Source: Candidatus Heimdallarchaeota archaeon
GTDB taxonomy: Archaea > Asgardarchaeota > Heimdallarchaeia > JABLTI01
Direction of reading: 5' to 3'
NCBI GenBank assembly: GCA_019056785.1
Contig: DXJV01000059.1
Span: forward strand, 62,001 to 126,000
Length of the DNA: 64,000 bases
A program made the translations under genes and the position numbers. Below, piece after piece: positions 24,909 to 34,144 of the stretch (position 1 is its first letter; each line of letters starts with the position of its first letter). The notes under the pieces were generated by a model. It saw only the letters and a list, made by a program, of their open reading frames with translations, did not search any database and was not told the DNA's origin.

Positions 24909-26546
24909 GTGTCTCATCAAGCAAACAATAAAAAAGTCACAAAAAAACAAAAAGCTGATTTGCAAGAGCACTTAACTGACCAAAGCAATTTGCCAAATAA
25001 AGAAAAGAAAACGAAAAAAATCTCCGGGAAACGCTTTTGGTCCTGGCTTACGGCAACAAAAGAACGCATCTATTCTTTGCTTTTTCTAATTTTGTTTGTT
25101 CTATTAATGATTATTTTAGGTATTTTTAGCCGCGATCCAACAATAATTATGTTGAAAATTGTTTATTGGTTCAATGATCATACCGGTGCAATTGGGCTCT
25201 ATCTAGGAGTAGCAGTAATCTCCATTTTTGGTAATTTCTTGGTATTTATCCCTTCTATGTACGCAATTGTTCTTATGTTTGTTGCAGCGACAGGACTCGT
25301 TAATGTTTGGTTGTTAGGGATTGCTGCAGGACTGGGAGCAGCAGTTGGGCAAATTGGTTCTTGGTTCCTAGGGAGAGCAACACGAGAAATGATCGATGAG
25401 CGCTCGTTAAAGCGTCTAAGAAAAGTGCAAAGGTGGATTGAGCGAGGGTTAGCACCATTCCTCATTTATTTCTTCGCGGCAACACCATTGCCGGATGAAG
25501 TATTATTAATAACTATAGGATTGGTGAATTATTCGTTAGTAAAAACACTCTTCTATTGTTTCCTGGGAAAAATAACTCTCACAGTAGGAGTAAGTATTCT
25601 GGCCAATCTCTTAAGCACAACTGCTTTTGGAAAATGGATGTTAGCAGCCCTTTTCAATCTGACCCCTGAAATGTTAGCAAATGCACAATTGCCACCAAAT
25701 AGTAATGTTTGGACCTCTATTGTTGTCTGGCTTATCAGTGCCTTGCTAATTGTTTTGGGTGGTTTTATTGATTGGGTCGAGCTGCTTGATAAAAGAAAAA
25801 GTAAAATCGACAAAAGAGCTTTGAACTTGCTTCTGAAAATAGCTAAAAAGTGCCCAGAGGAAGATATAAGCTCCCCTTTCATAACAATTACTTATTATAA
25901 GGAGGAACAAAAAGAGTTCTTCCCAGAAGATGCTTTTTGGTTCTTTGAAGAGAAATTGGCAAAGAAACGAGATGTCTATTTGCGTAAGAGTTTAATGGAT
26001 ATCTCAGCGATCGTGAACTCGGATATTGAGATCACCCTTTCTAATGAGTGGTTAAAACGCGTGCGCGAAAATTACCATAAACAACTGCTCCAGCCGAAAG
26101 AACAAGAAATAACACTCATTAAATATCCGTTCGGAAGGCTGGCTTCCGGAGTGCTTTTGAGGAATTTGCGCTTGCTCTCTTTTAAAGTGCATTTGAGAAA
26201 TATTTTACGAGAAAAAAGTATGGACTATCTTGCAATAGCACCACTCCCAAAAAGAGTTCGAAAACGGCTCTTACAACGAAAACTCACTTTTAACCTCTTA
26301 TTTGAAACTAGAGAAACAGAGTCATCCAAAGTGATCGCTTTGGGTTTAACGGAGGGAATTTATTTGCGGAGTATGGAAGAAATAACTACTTTGGAGGCAT
26401 TACAATATTGCTTGAATCTTGTTGAGGTTCTCGCTGTTGCTCCGGAAACTGTTACGAATTATATGATTTATAGGGTGAAATATTCGACAGCAATTGACGA
26501 TAAATTTATTCTCCCAAAAGAATTCGATGAGTCATACCCGATTTAG
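24909..26546 (+). CDS. VTT/DedA-type membrane protein with large cytosolic C-terminal domain
   Basis: Residues 1-50 are basic and polar. Residues about 55-245 contain the VTT ('SNARE-associated', DedA) membrane domain, including the glycine-rich re-entrant segment AAGLGAAVGQIGSWFLGRAT and the later FFAATPLPDEVLLITIGLVN, which carries the conserved Pro and acidic positions of the family. After a further membrane helix (about 270-288), 255 residues form a soluble domain I do not recognise. DedA/VTT proteins act as lipid scramblases or polyprenyl-phosphate flippases; the extra C-terminal domain is not usual for the family. The start is GTG 24909 with AGAGGG upstream. No Shine-Dalgarno-linked gene follows closely. 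Confidence 0.75.
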   Translation: MSHQANNKKVTKKQKADLQEHLTDQSNLPNKEKKTKKISGKRFWSWLTATKERIYSLLFLILFVLLMIILGIFSRDPTIIMLKIVYWFNDHTGAIGLYLGVAVISIFGNFLVFIPSMYAIVLMFVAATGLVNVWLLGIAAGLGAAVGQIGSWFLGRATREMIDERSLKRLRKVQRWIERGLAPFLIYFFAATPLPDEVLLITIGLVNYSLVKTLFYCFLGKITLTVGVSILANLLSTTAFGKWMLAALFNLTPEMLANAQLPPNSNVWTSIVVWLISALLIVLGGFIDWVELLDKRKSKIDKRALNLLLKIAKKCPEEDISSPFITITYYKEEQKEFFPEDAFWFFEEKLAKKRDVYLRKSLMDISAIVNSDIEITLSNEWLKRVRENYHKQLLQPKEQEITLIKYPFGRLASGVLLRNLRLLSFKVHLRNILREKSMDYLAIAPLPKRVRKRLLQRKLTFNLLFETRETESSKVIALGLTEGIYLRSMEEITTLEALQYCLNLVEVLAVAPETVTNYMIYRVKYSTAIDDKFILPKEFDESYPI

Positions 26547-26653
26547 TGAGAAAGAAACATAGTAAGAGGAAATAAGTAAAAAGGCAAAATTTTTTTTGAG
26601 TGATTGGTTCTCTTGCTGTTAAAATTAGAAAGACTTTTATTTAAAAAAGGGAA

Positions 26654-29296
26654 ATGGTGGATGTTATAACTGAAATTTCGCAGGAGATAGCTTATTTTGG
26701 TAAGAAGCAAAAAAAAGCAGTAGTTGGCTTATGCATCGCTTTATTTTCCACAGCAACATTGATAACCTTTCTTTCTATCCCGTTGGGCTTTTTTCCCCCA
26801 CTTGGCGACTTCCTCTTCCCCGGAAGAGGGCTCTGGAATATAAACGAAGAAGTACCACCAACAGAAGTTATACACAACGATAAATTAACAAGCGATGTGA
26901 CTGTTTTTCGAGATGAATGGGGAATTCCACACATTTTCGGGGAGACAGAAAGAGACATTCTCTTCGCACTTGGGTACGTGCAAGCACAGGACCGATTATT
27001 CCAAATGGACCTCGCTCGAAGAGCCACCCTGGGACAACTGGCAGAAATACTGGGAGAAGACTTGCTTGAAAGAGATGAATATACTCTTAACAAGTTGATG
27101 GACTATTGGACAGAGCAAACATACCAAGCAATGCTCCAAAGCAATAATCCCATTGATCAAGAAATTCTCACTCTTCTCGAGTCGTTTTCAGCTGGAATTA
27201 ATTACTATCTTGATACCACCAAAGTTTTGCCACTCGAGTTTCAATTCTTAAATTACCGCCCTTCAAATTGGCAACCAAAAGATACGTTGGCGTTTATTAA
27301 GTATATGAGCGAAATGCTTACCTGGAGTTACTCTGATTTTACCAACATTTTAATTAAAAATGCCATTGGCTCTGCTGCCTTTCAAGAGCTTTTTGGTTAC
27401 CCATTACCCTATCAAATACCTATTGTGCCTGATTTTGGGAGCGATTTCAATACCAGCTTGAAAAAATCTTTGAACACAGGTGATATAACTGCTAATTTAC
27501 AGAGCGTTTATAGCCACTTGAGTGCAGATGTCTTGAAAGTAATTGTGAAAAACCCCCACGAGCAACAATTCTTAGGAAAAGAAGAGGTTCAAGGCTCAAA
27601 CAATTGGGTTGCATCCGGCAACAAAACTGCAACAGGAAAGCCAATACTTTGTAATGATATGCACCTTGGCTTTGACTTGCCGGGGATTTGGTACGAAGCC
27701 CACCTAATTAAAGAGGGTTCGGATTGGAATATTTATGGCTTCTTTTTAGCAGGCGTCCCATTCCCAATTGTTGGCCATAATAATTATGTCGCATGGGGAT
27801 ACACAAATACTGCCTTTGATGTTATAGATTGGTATTTTTACGATCGAATAAATGAAACTCATTATCTTTACAAGGGAAAGCCAACAAAATTCGGGGAAAT
27901 TTCTTACCAAATTGCTGTCCGAGGGCAAAAAGCTGTTAGCTTTACAATTAAAACCACAGTTCACGGACCCGTATTCGAGGGGTTAGTAAGCGCAAGTGAC
28001 TTCCCAGAATACGAAGATAAGATAATTGCTTGTCAATGGATGGGACAAAAAGTAACAAACGAAGCACGAGCAATCTACCTTTTCTCAAGGGCAAAAAACC
28101 GGCAAGACTTTAATCACGCATCTGAATTCTTTGCCACTCCGGCACAAAATATGATCTACGCAGACATTTATGGTAACATTGGTATTCGCCCAACAGGACA
28201 AGTACCAATCCGCAATGATACCGGCATTCCCGCTTGGCACTCCGGAAATGGCACCATGCTTTATAATGGTTCGGCCGGGCAAGGAGAATGGATAGGCTTC
28301 CTACCCTTCGAAGCGTTACCTCATTCTGAAAATCCCGCACAAGGATACCTCTGCTCTGCAAATCAGATTGTTGCTGGACCAGCATATACGAAAAATTACA
28401 CCTTACAAAACCCAACAACAATTTCCAATGGCTACCGTGCGAGAAGAATAAATGCTCTTTTAGCATCCGGCGAGAATTTGACCATAAAAGACATGCAAGG
28501 CTTCCTTCTGGATGTTTACTCAGTGAAAGCAGCCAATGTTGCTCCCTATTTAATAGCCGCACTTGAAGCTGTGCCCACAAAAACAGCACTGCAAACAGCT
28601 GTGCTTGCTGAGCTTAACAAGTGGGATTATCAAATGTTGACAACTTCTTCAGCAGCAACGATATTCAATGTTTGGTTTGAAAGGTTTCGATATCAGACGT
28701 TTCAAGATGATGTGATCAATCTCGGGGGGCCACGTTTCCCACCAAACACTATACTCGAGTGGTTGGTGAAAAATAATGCAAGCTCTCATTGGTTTGACAA
28801 AAACACAACACCACAAGTGGAAACAAGAGATGATATCATCTTACTGGCACTAACAGATACACTCGAGGCATTGGTAGACTATTTCGGAACAGAGGATATT
28901 AGTGCCTGGAAGTGGGGAAAACTCCACCAACTAAAAATTGACCATCTAACCGGCTTAAGCCCGTTGGGATTTGGTCCAATAGAAGTTAATGGCACAGGTG
29001 AAACTGTTAGCCCCTTCAGTGGCTACCGACTCTGGAAAGGAGATGGAATTCGTTTAGACTATAGTGACCATGGCTCGTCAGAACGGATGATCATTGATCT
29101 GGGAAATATGAATAATTCGCTATCAATTATCCCTTCAGGTGAAAGGGGGCTGACAAATTCGAAGCACTACACTGACTTACTCGAGATGTATTTGAAAGGA
29201 GAATATCATGAGCAATTTTTCGGTTATACGACAGCAAACTCATTTGCTCAATTACCAATTGAATCGATAATCTACTTCAAAGCAGGAGGAAATTAA
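26654..29296 (+). CDS. Membrane-anchored penicillin acylase-family Ntn-hydrolase
   Basis: An 880-residue precursor of the penicillin amidase family, which cleaves amides such as acyl-homoserine lactones, N-acyl amino acids or beta-lactams after self-processing. A membrane helix at about residues 25-47 exports or anchors it. Family motifs: DEWGIPHIFGETERDILFAL and GYVQAQDRLFQMDLARRATL in the alpha chain. At the start of the beta chain EVQGSNNWVASG has Ser315 as the expected processed nucleophile. Later come GKPILCNDMHLGFDLPGIWY and the oxyanion Asn region. The native substrate cannot be read from sequence. It is followed 3 bases later by a small membrane protein whose ribosome site lies inside the 3' end of this gene, so the two are coupled. 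Confidence 0.9.
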   Translation: MVDVITEISQEIAYFGKKQKKAVVGLCIALFSTATLITFLSIPLGFFPPLGDFLFPGRGLWNINEEVPPTEVIHNDKLTSDVTVFRDEWGIPHIFGETERDILFALGYVQAQDRLFQMDLARRATLGQLAEILGEDLLERDEYTLNKLMDYWTEQTYQAMLQSNNPIDQEILTLLESFSAGINYYLDTTKVLPLEFQFLNYRPSNWQPKDTLAFIKYMSEMLTWSYSDFTNILIKNAIGSAAFQELFGYPLPYQIPIVPDFGSDFNTSLKKSLNTGDITANLQSVYSHLSADVLKVIVKNPHEQQFLGKEEVQGSNNWVASGNKTATGKPILCNDMHLGFDLPGIWYEAHLIKEGSDWNIYGFFLAGVPFPIVGHNNYVAWGYTNTAFDVIDWYFYDRINETHYLYKGKPTKFGEISYQIAVRGQKAVSFTIKTTVHGPVFEGLVSASDFPEYEDKIIACQWMGQKVTNEARAIYLFSRAKNRQDFNHASEFFATPAQNMIYADIYGNIGIRPTGQVPIRNDTGIPAWHSGNGTMLYNGSAGQGEWIGFLPFEALPHSENPAQGYLCSANQIVAGPAYTKNYTLQNPTTISNGYRARRINALLASGENLTIKDMQGFLLDVYSVKAANVAPYLIAALEAVPTKTALQTAVLAELNKWDYQMLTTSSAATIFNVWFERFRYQTFQDDVINLGGPRFPPNTILEWLVKNNASSHWFDKNTTPQVETRDDIILLALTDTLEALVDYFGTEDISAWKWGKLHQLKIDHLTGLSPLGFGPIEVNGTGETVSPFSGYRLWKGDGIRLDYSDHGSSERMIIDLGNMNNSLSIIPSGERGLTNSKHYTDLLEMYLKGEYHEQFFGYTTANSFAQLPIESIIYFKAGGN

Positions 29297-29299
29297 TAA

Positions 29300-29749
29300 A
29301 TGGCAGAAACAATGGAACTAAAATCTACAGTCAAAATAGATGAAGAGAAGTTAACAAGAATCATCCATTTCTTAGGAGCAATCCTCTGCTATCTTATTGC
29401 AGTGGCGCTGACATTTAATCCATACTGGCAGTTAACAATTATTGCCGGCATTCTTGGGGGCGCTTTTTTCCTTCAATTACGCAAAGGTGCCCTTGTAGGA
29501 ACAATTGCCGTTGGATTAGCCTGGGGAACGTTTCTTCTTATTAAATTGACTAAAACAAATGTAGGAACTCTTTTAACGCAAATGACGGGGATACTCCTAG
29601 GCAACGAGCAGCTAAGTTGGTTGATAATTTTAGTAATAATACTCGTTGGCGCATTATTAGGAGCTGTAAGTGGAGTAATCGGCTCGGGAATGCGACTCTT
29701 GTTTCAGAACTTTCTTGAAAAGAGACAGAAATCACAACAACACGAGTAA
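29300..29749 (+). CDS. Small multi-span membrane protein coupled to the acylase gene
   Basis: A 149-residue protein with four or five hydrophobic segments (starting ILCYLIAVALTF, LTIIAGILGGAFFL, LVGTIAVGLAWGTFLLI, LIILVIILVGALLGAVSGVI) and short charged ends. It starts 3 bases after the acylase stop, with AGGAGG inside that gene's end, so the pair is one operon. The family is not recognised. It might chaperone or hold the acylase at the membrane, or be an unrelated transporter-like protein; context alone supports the link. Confidence 0.7.
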   Translation: MAETMELKSTVKIDEEKLTRIIHFLGAILCYLIAVALTFNPYWQLTIIAGILGGAFFLQLRKGALVGTIAVGLAWGTFLLIKLTKTNVGTLLTQMTGILLGNEQLSWLIILVIILVGALLGAVSGVIGSGMRLLFQNFLEKRQKSQQHE

Positions 29750-29762
29750 AAGGTGACAAAAG

Positions 29763-30725
29763 TCACCTTGCTATTTTTTTGATTAAAAAAGGTTCTAACT
29801 CACGAGGTTGATCATTTAGCGAAAAGTTTTGTATGCATGGGAGAAGCTCTTCCAAAAAAACCAAATTAATTTGTTTTAACCCAACCAAATGGCCAAGGAA
29901 TTGAAGAGCAGAAATATGCTTCAAAGAGAGTTCTTGTTTTTCACCGCTAAACCATAAATAAACAGCTCCAAACTGGAACACAGGATGCCAACAAATACCT
30001 CCAAGAAGGGCAGGTGATAAACCTTCAGCATGTAAAGTATAGACCAATCGTTTTGCCTTGAAAAATTCCTCTTCAAAGGAGGAATGTAACAAAAACCATG
30101 CTTTGAGAGAGGTTGAATGCCAACCAATAATCAGTCGCCATGTAGCGTTTCTCTTGAGAGGTGCTGGCTGTAAATATGGTTCGAAAGATGGTTTGGCAAT
30201 TGTTGGAAGTCGCAGTATGAACCTTTTTTTCCAAATTGAAAAACCATTGCGAAGATAAAATTGTCCGGATGGCCCTGCTAACTCCTCTGGGTACACAAGA
30301 AGAGAGTCACAACCGTTTCTCCTTGCTGTCTGTTCAACTTTCTCAAGTAATTTACTGGCAATCCCCAGACGCCTTTTCTCCGGCCGGATAAGAAGAAGGT
30401 CAATGTAAGCGTGTTTGCCAGGAATCGCCGCTTCCTCACCATAAAAAGCGCCGATAAAGCCGGCAATAGTGCTATCTTCACGAGCGATAAAAATATCATT
30501 GGGGTCAAAGGTCTCCTGTTTAGATTCTTGCCAGTAATTTGTTGCAATGGAGAGGTCCATTGTTGGTCCTCCATGAAGCCAACGCTGAAAAGGAGAAAGC
30601 TCGTCGTATGTTGTCTCTTCTTTTTCTGTGAGGGAATGATAAAGAAACCATTTGTCTACAGATGCACGCTCGCAATCAACAAGTCCCGGTAAAGTTTCTT
30701 TGGACAACCGTTCAATTTGTACCAT
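29763..30725 (-). CDS. GNAT-family acetyltransferase with C-terminal extension
   Basis: The first 165 residues are a GNAT domain: the acetyl-CoA pyrophosphate loop is RPEKRRLGIASKLLEKVEQT, preceded by the strand HAYIDLLLI and followed by SLLVYPEELAGPSGQFYLRN and NGFSIWKKRF, which close the fold. The remaining 150 residues may be a second degenerate GNAT half; LISA-like strands and an aromatic-rich segment (GICWHPVFQFGAVYLWFSG) are visible. Substrate unknown. It is tail to tail with the small membrane protein gene. Start ATG 30725. Confidence 0.8.
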   Translation of the reverse strand: MVQIERLSKETLPGLVDCERASVDKWFLYHSLTEKEETTYDELSPFQRWLHGGPTMDLSIATNYWQESKQETFDPNDIFIAREDSTIAGFIGAFYGEEAAIPGKHAYIDLLLIRPEKRRLGIASKLLEKVEQTARRNGCDSLLVYPEELAGPSGQFYLRNGFSIWKKRFILRLPTIAKPSFEPYLQPAPLKRNATWRLIIGWHSTSLKAWFLLHSSFEEEFFKAKRLVYTLHAEGLSPALLGGICWHPVFQFGAVYLWFSGEKQELSLKHISALQFLGHLVGLKQINLVFLEELLPCIQNFSLNDQPRELEPFLIKKIAR

Positions 30726-30925
30726 TTGATTAAATTAAGATACGAGCATTAAAAAATTTGCTCTAACAGTAGTAGTGCTTGAGCAAATGACTTGTAATTA
30801 TGAGGGCCGGAGGGATCATCATCCATTTTAAGAAAAAGACTAAGTATTGATAAATTGTAAAGTTGTTTTAGTGAATGGTCGTATTTAATGAGAGCCTCTA
30901 AATCGAATAAAAAGGTGGAAACTGC

Positions 30926-31699
30926 TTGAACAACCAGCCAACTAAATACCAACAATTGAATACAGATGGTGTTTTCGCTCTCCTCAATGGAGAACTCGAA
31001 AAAGCTTCGCGCCTGTTTCAACAAGCAAGAGACCTTCGTGAAGATTGCTTTGAAGCCCTTTGCAATTTGGGGAAAGTAGAACTGCTCAAAGAACATTACC
31101 ATGAAGCAATTGCCTTATTCCAACAATCCCTCGAGATAAATGATTCGTTTATCGAATCTCTTCACAATTTAGGTGTGGCTAATTATCGACTTGGGGAGCT
31201 GGAAAAAGCAATAGAGTTCTATACAAAAGCAGTTACTATTGACCCCAAGTACTTCCAAAGTGCCTTTAATCTCGGAAATTGCTACTATGAAAAAAAAGAA
31301 CTACAAAAAGCAATCTATTGGTATCAAAAGGCCATTGAAGCAAATCCCGCATTCTTTGATGCTTTTTTCAACCTGGCTAATGCTTATAGAGAAAATAACC
31401 AGAATAGCTTGGCAATACAAACCTTTGAGGAGATAGTCAAAAAATGGCCAGATGTTCCGATGGCGTATTACAATCTCGGTTATTCTTACCATCTAGAGAA
31501 GAACTTTCAGAAAGCAATTGAAAACTATCAAAAGGCAATTGCTCTCCGGAAAAATTATTTAAAAGCGATGATAAATCTTGCACTAATTTACGAGGAGCAA
31601 GGCGAGAGGGAAAAAGCCTTAGAACTTTTAAAGCAAGTACAAACAATTGACCCTACAATTGAAGTAATTAACTTCAAAATCGAGCAATTGAAGAAATAA
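30926..31699 (+). CDS. Tetratricopeptide-repeat protein
   Basis: A 257-residue protein made of about seven TPR units with the canonical A-x-x-x-G/A-x-x-x-Y/F spacing (for example SLHNLGVANYRLGELEKAIE, SAFNLGNCYYEKKELQKAIY, MAYYNLGYSYHLEKNFQKAI). TPRs are protein-binding scaffolds; there is no other domain, signal or membrane segment. The start is TTG 30926 with AAGGTGG 7 bases upstream. Related in style to the eukaryote-like TPR scaffolds common in archaea; no partner is suggested by the neighbours. Confidence 0.85.
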   Translation: MNNQPTKYQQLNTDGVFALLNGELEKASRLFQQARDLREDCFEALCNLGKVELLKEHYHEAIALFQQSLEINDSFIESLHNLGVANYRLGELEKAIEFYTKAVTIDPKYFQSAFNLGNCYYEKKELQKAIYWYQKAIEANPAFFDAFFNLANAYRENNQNSLAIQTFEEIVKKWPDVPMAYYNLGYSYHLEKNFQKAIENYQKAIALRKNYLKAMINLALIYEEQGEREKALELLKQVQTIDPTIEVINFKIEQLKK

Positions 31700-32019
31700 C
31701 TGCTCTGAATTTTCTTGGCAAGTTCGCAGAAAAATCACTTTTTTCGGAAAAAACTGTCTTTTTTGTCGATAGAAATGCTTGCAATATGCTTGTTCTCGTC
31801 GAGAGTTCAAAAGACCATGGAGATTTATATATTTATAAAGAAAATCTTGTGTAGAACCTTTGAAGATGGTTTTACAATTAAAACCTAGATAATAAGGGTG
31901 CAGAAAAATCCAGATTAGAACACCGCCCACTTTTTTATGCACCCTTCTAATTTTTTTCCACCAAAAACAATAAAGACTTGAAAGGGCATTGATAATTAAA
32001 AAAAAACGAGGAATAGACA
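31700..32019. other. 320-base intergenic region with a long hairpin
   Basis: No credible gene on the plus strand; the one opposite-strand frame has poor codon character and overlaps the TPR gene. The region holds a strong inverted repeat (31894-31946), T-rich tracts after it, and a GAGG ribosome site just before the next gene. Confidence 0.5.
31894..31946. repeat. Inverted repeat with extended stem (hairpin or terminator)
   Basis: AAGGGTGCA (31894-31902) pairs with TGCACCCTT (31938-31946); after one mismatch, AAAAA at 31904-31908 pairs with TTTTT at 31932-31936. A run of seven T follows at about 31951. It fits a hairpin terminator for the TPR gene or a structured leader of the following UPF0173 gene. 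Confidence 0.5.
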
Positions 32020-32682
32020 ATGAAAGTTACTTGGCTTGGACATGCCGGAATAGAAATTGAGGATCAAGGAAAAACCATTTTCATAGATCCTTGGCTAACA
32101 GGTAATCCTGTTGCAACGAAAAAAGTTGATGAGATTAAAAAAGCAGATGCAGTTTTTGTAACTCACGATCACGGAGATCATGGTTATGCTGATGCCGTGA
32201 CAATCTGTAAGAACACCGGCGCAACATTTGTAGGCATCTTTGAATTAGCTAATAAAGCTAAAGAGGATGGAGTTGGAAATGTTCTTGGTGGTAATATAGG
32301 TGGCACTGCTACTGTCGCGGGCATCGAGTTTGTTTTTACAGAAGCACTCCACAGCAGCTCTGTTGGCGCTCCCCTTGGATTTGTTATTAAACTCCCCTCA
32401 ATGACTGTCTATCACGCTGGCGATACTGGACTTTTTATGGGGATGAAACTTCTTGGCGAGCTGTATGATGTTGATTTGGCTTTTCTACCCATAGGTTCAC
32501 TCTTTACAATGGGGCCGAAAGAAGCAGCAAAAGCACTTGAGTTATTAAGTTGCCAAAAGGTCATTCCTATACATTACAAAACCTTCCCGGTTTTAACGAA
32601 AAGTGCTGAAGAGTTTAGTGAAATCGTTGGACCAATGATCGATGTCATTGCTCTCGAACCCGGCGACTCGAAAGAATTTTAA
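32020..32682 (+). CDS. UPF0173-type metallo-beta-lactamase-fold hydrolase
   Basis: A 220-residue metal-dependent hydrolase of the UPF0173 (YtkL-like) group. The chain opens MKVTWLGHAGIEIE. It has the zinc signature VTHDHGDHGY (HxHxDH), the third and fourth ligand regions EALHSSSVG and YHAGDTGLF, and the final HYKTFPVLT His. The fold and length match the family, whose physiological substrate is unknown. It is single and follows a hairpin-containing intergenic region; the ATG is preceded by AACGAGG. Confidence 0.88.
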   Translation: MKVTWLGHAGIEIEDQGKTIFIDPWLTGNPVATKKVDEIKKADAVFVTHDHGDHGYADAVTICKNTGATFVGIFELANKAKEDGVGNVLGGNIGGTATVAGIEFVFTEALHSSSVGAPLGFVIKLPSMTVYHAGDTGLFMGMKLLGELYDVDLAFLPIGSLFTMGPKEAAKALELLSCQKVIPIHYKTFPVLTKSAEEFSEIVGPMIDVIALEPGDSKEF

Positions 32683-32809
32683 TCCCTTTTTCTTTTTTCT
32701 TCTATTAATAAAAAGAGTTAGGAAAGGGAAGAATTAAAAAGGGTTGAGTTTGTAAGCTACACATCATTCACAGAAAAAATCTTCGCTAAAACTAATTGAG
32801 GACTTAAAA

Positions 32810-34051
32810 TTGAAATGTTGTTATCATCCTGATCAAGAAGCCGAGGGCGCTTGTGTTCAATGCAATGCTCCTCTTTGCAAAACTTGCATGACAGATGCCG
32901 AATTAAACGAAGGCCTCTGCCAAGTTTGCCTTCGCCAGAAAAAATTCATTCGGATTTATAGTTTCTTCCGACTTTTCTCCTGTTCGTTGGGAGCAGGGTG
33001 GTTAATTCTTGCGTTCATTATTTTTGACACTTCCCAAGGTTGGTCGAAACCATTCACTTACGGTCTTTTGGGCCTTTTTGGTTCGTTTGTTATTAATATG
33101 CTGGGCCTTTTTGTTGTTAATTGGCTTTTACTTGGCAACTTAAATCCTGAGCAAAAGCTCTTCGTTGCACTTTCTCGTTATTCAGTGACAGGACAAAAGA
33201 CTTTTCTCACACAAGCAGTTCGTGCAATGAAAAAGATTGATAATCTCGATAATTATCGTAATGCACTGTTTGATCAAATTATTGCTATTCTTATATTGCA
33301 GCCCTACGATCTCCCAATGGACTGGGTTGCCTATCTTAGTGAAACATTCAAAATGACAGAAGAGGACCTCCTTTCTGGTTTACTAGAATTTGGTCATGAG
33401 GTTTTCCTAAAAAATATCTTCGAAAACCATCATTATCAAGCAATAGAGCCTTACATCGAAATTTTAAACCGGACTGAGCAAACGAAGTTATATAATGAAT
33501 TAATCGATAAAATCATGGCGCGATTAGAGACAGCCGACTTGAAAGCCATCAAACGGTCACAACCCATTCAATTTGAAGGGATGGCACAACCACAACAACC
33601 ACTTAGACGAGAACCGCCTTCAGTGCTAAAAGACAAAGCATTTCTCACAGAATTAAAGCTTATAGATGAAGAGCTAAAGGAGTTCTTAATAAAGGAAAAA
33701 CGAGATGGTGATTGGGAGAAAATCTCGGAGACCATTGATCAATTTGAGCTTCCAAAAGTGCCTAAGAATACTTTCGAAGCTGCACGCTCTCTTGCAACAC
33801 AACAAGTTTCTCAGCGACAAGCAGTCCCCACACCTCTCCCAGAAGAATTAGAACAAGTCAAAGCTGATCCCTCTAAAACCAGACTTTGTGCGGAGTGTGG
33901 CGCAAGTTTTTCAAAAGAACAATTGAAAAAATATGAATACAAAGGCATCAGCGTTAATGTTTGTTCTCATTGCTTTACTATCCTTGAAGAAGAAGGGCAT
34001 CGCGAACCCAAACAATTAGCGAAACTTCGAGGAACAGATGCAGAAGGGTGA
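32810..34051 (+). CDS. B-box-like zinc protein with two membrane segments and C-terminal zinc ribbon
   Basis: Residues 3-42 are a B-box-like zinc finger (CCYHPDQEAEGACVQCNAPL, then CKTCMTDAELNEGLCQVC). Two hydrophobic segments follow at about 50-72 and 80-108. The middle 240 residues are soluble and helical. Near residues 362-388 is a treble-clef or ribbon-like CAEC...CSHC pair. B-box fingers N-terminal to membrane segments occur in bacterial and archaeal proteins of unknown function, often rhomboid-like or DUF-type; no rhomboid motif is present. Start is TTG 32810 behind GAGG at 32798-32801. Interpreted as a membrane-associated adaptor. Confidence 0.65.
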   Translation: MKCCYHPDQEAEGACVQCNAPLCKTCMTDAELNEGLCQVCLRQKKFIRIYSFFRLFSCSLGAGWLILAFIIFDTSQGWSKPFTYGLLGLFGSFVINMLGLFVVNWLLLGNLNPEQKLFVALSRYSVTGQKTFLTQAVRAMKKIDNLDNYRNALFDQIIAILILQPYDLPMDWVAYLSETFKMTEEDLLSGLLEFGHEVFLKNIFENHHYQAIEPYIEILNRTEQTKLYNELIDKIMARLETADLKAIKRSQPIQFEGMAQPQQPLRREPPSVLKDKAFLTELKLIDEELKEFLIKEKRDGDWEKISETIDQFELPKVPKNTFEAARSLATQQVSQRQAVPTPLPEELEQVKADPSKTRLCAECGASFSKEQLKKYEYKGISVNVCSHCFTILEEEGHREPKQLAKLRGTDAEG

Positions 34052-34144
34052 TTGAATTAGAAGCAATCTTTCTCTTCTAATTTTTCTTTTTCATCGAAAT
34101 TCTCTTATCTTACTTTCCATCTTTTTAATGTTAGGTGAAAATGT

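Noticed and set aside
28110-28589. 159-codon minus-strand frame inside the acylase gene
   Set aside because: Antisense to conserved acylase motifs; composition is not protein-like.
30749-31102. 117-codon minus-strand frame between the GNAT and TPR genes
   Set aside because: More than half overlaps the TPR gene. The free 50-codon end looks slightly protein-like but has no start codon or ribosome site of its own.
31628-32020. 130-codon minus-strand frame over the 3' end of the TPR gene and the following gap
   Set aside because: Overlaps a real gene, and its composition (Cys, Phe, Tyr, Arg-rich) looks random; the gap is better explained by a hairpin and terminator.
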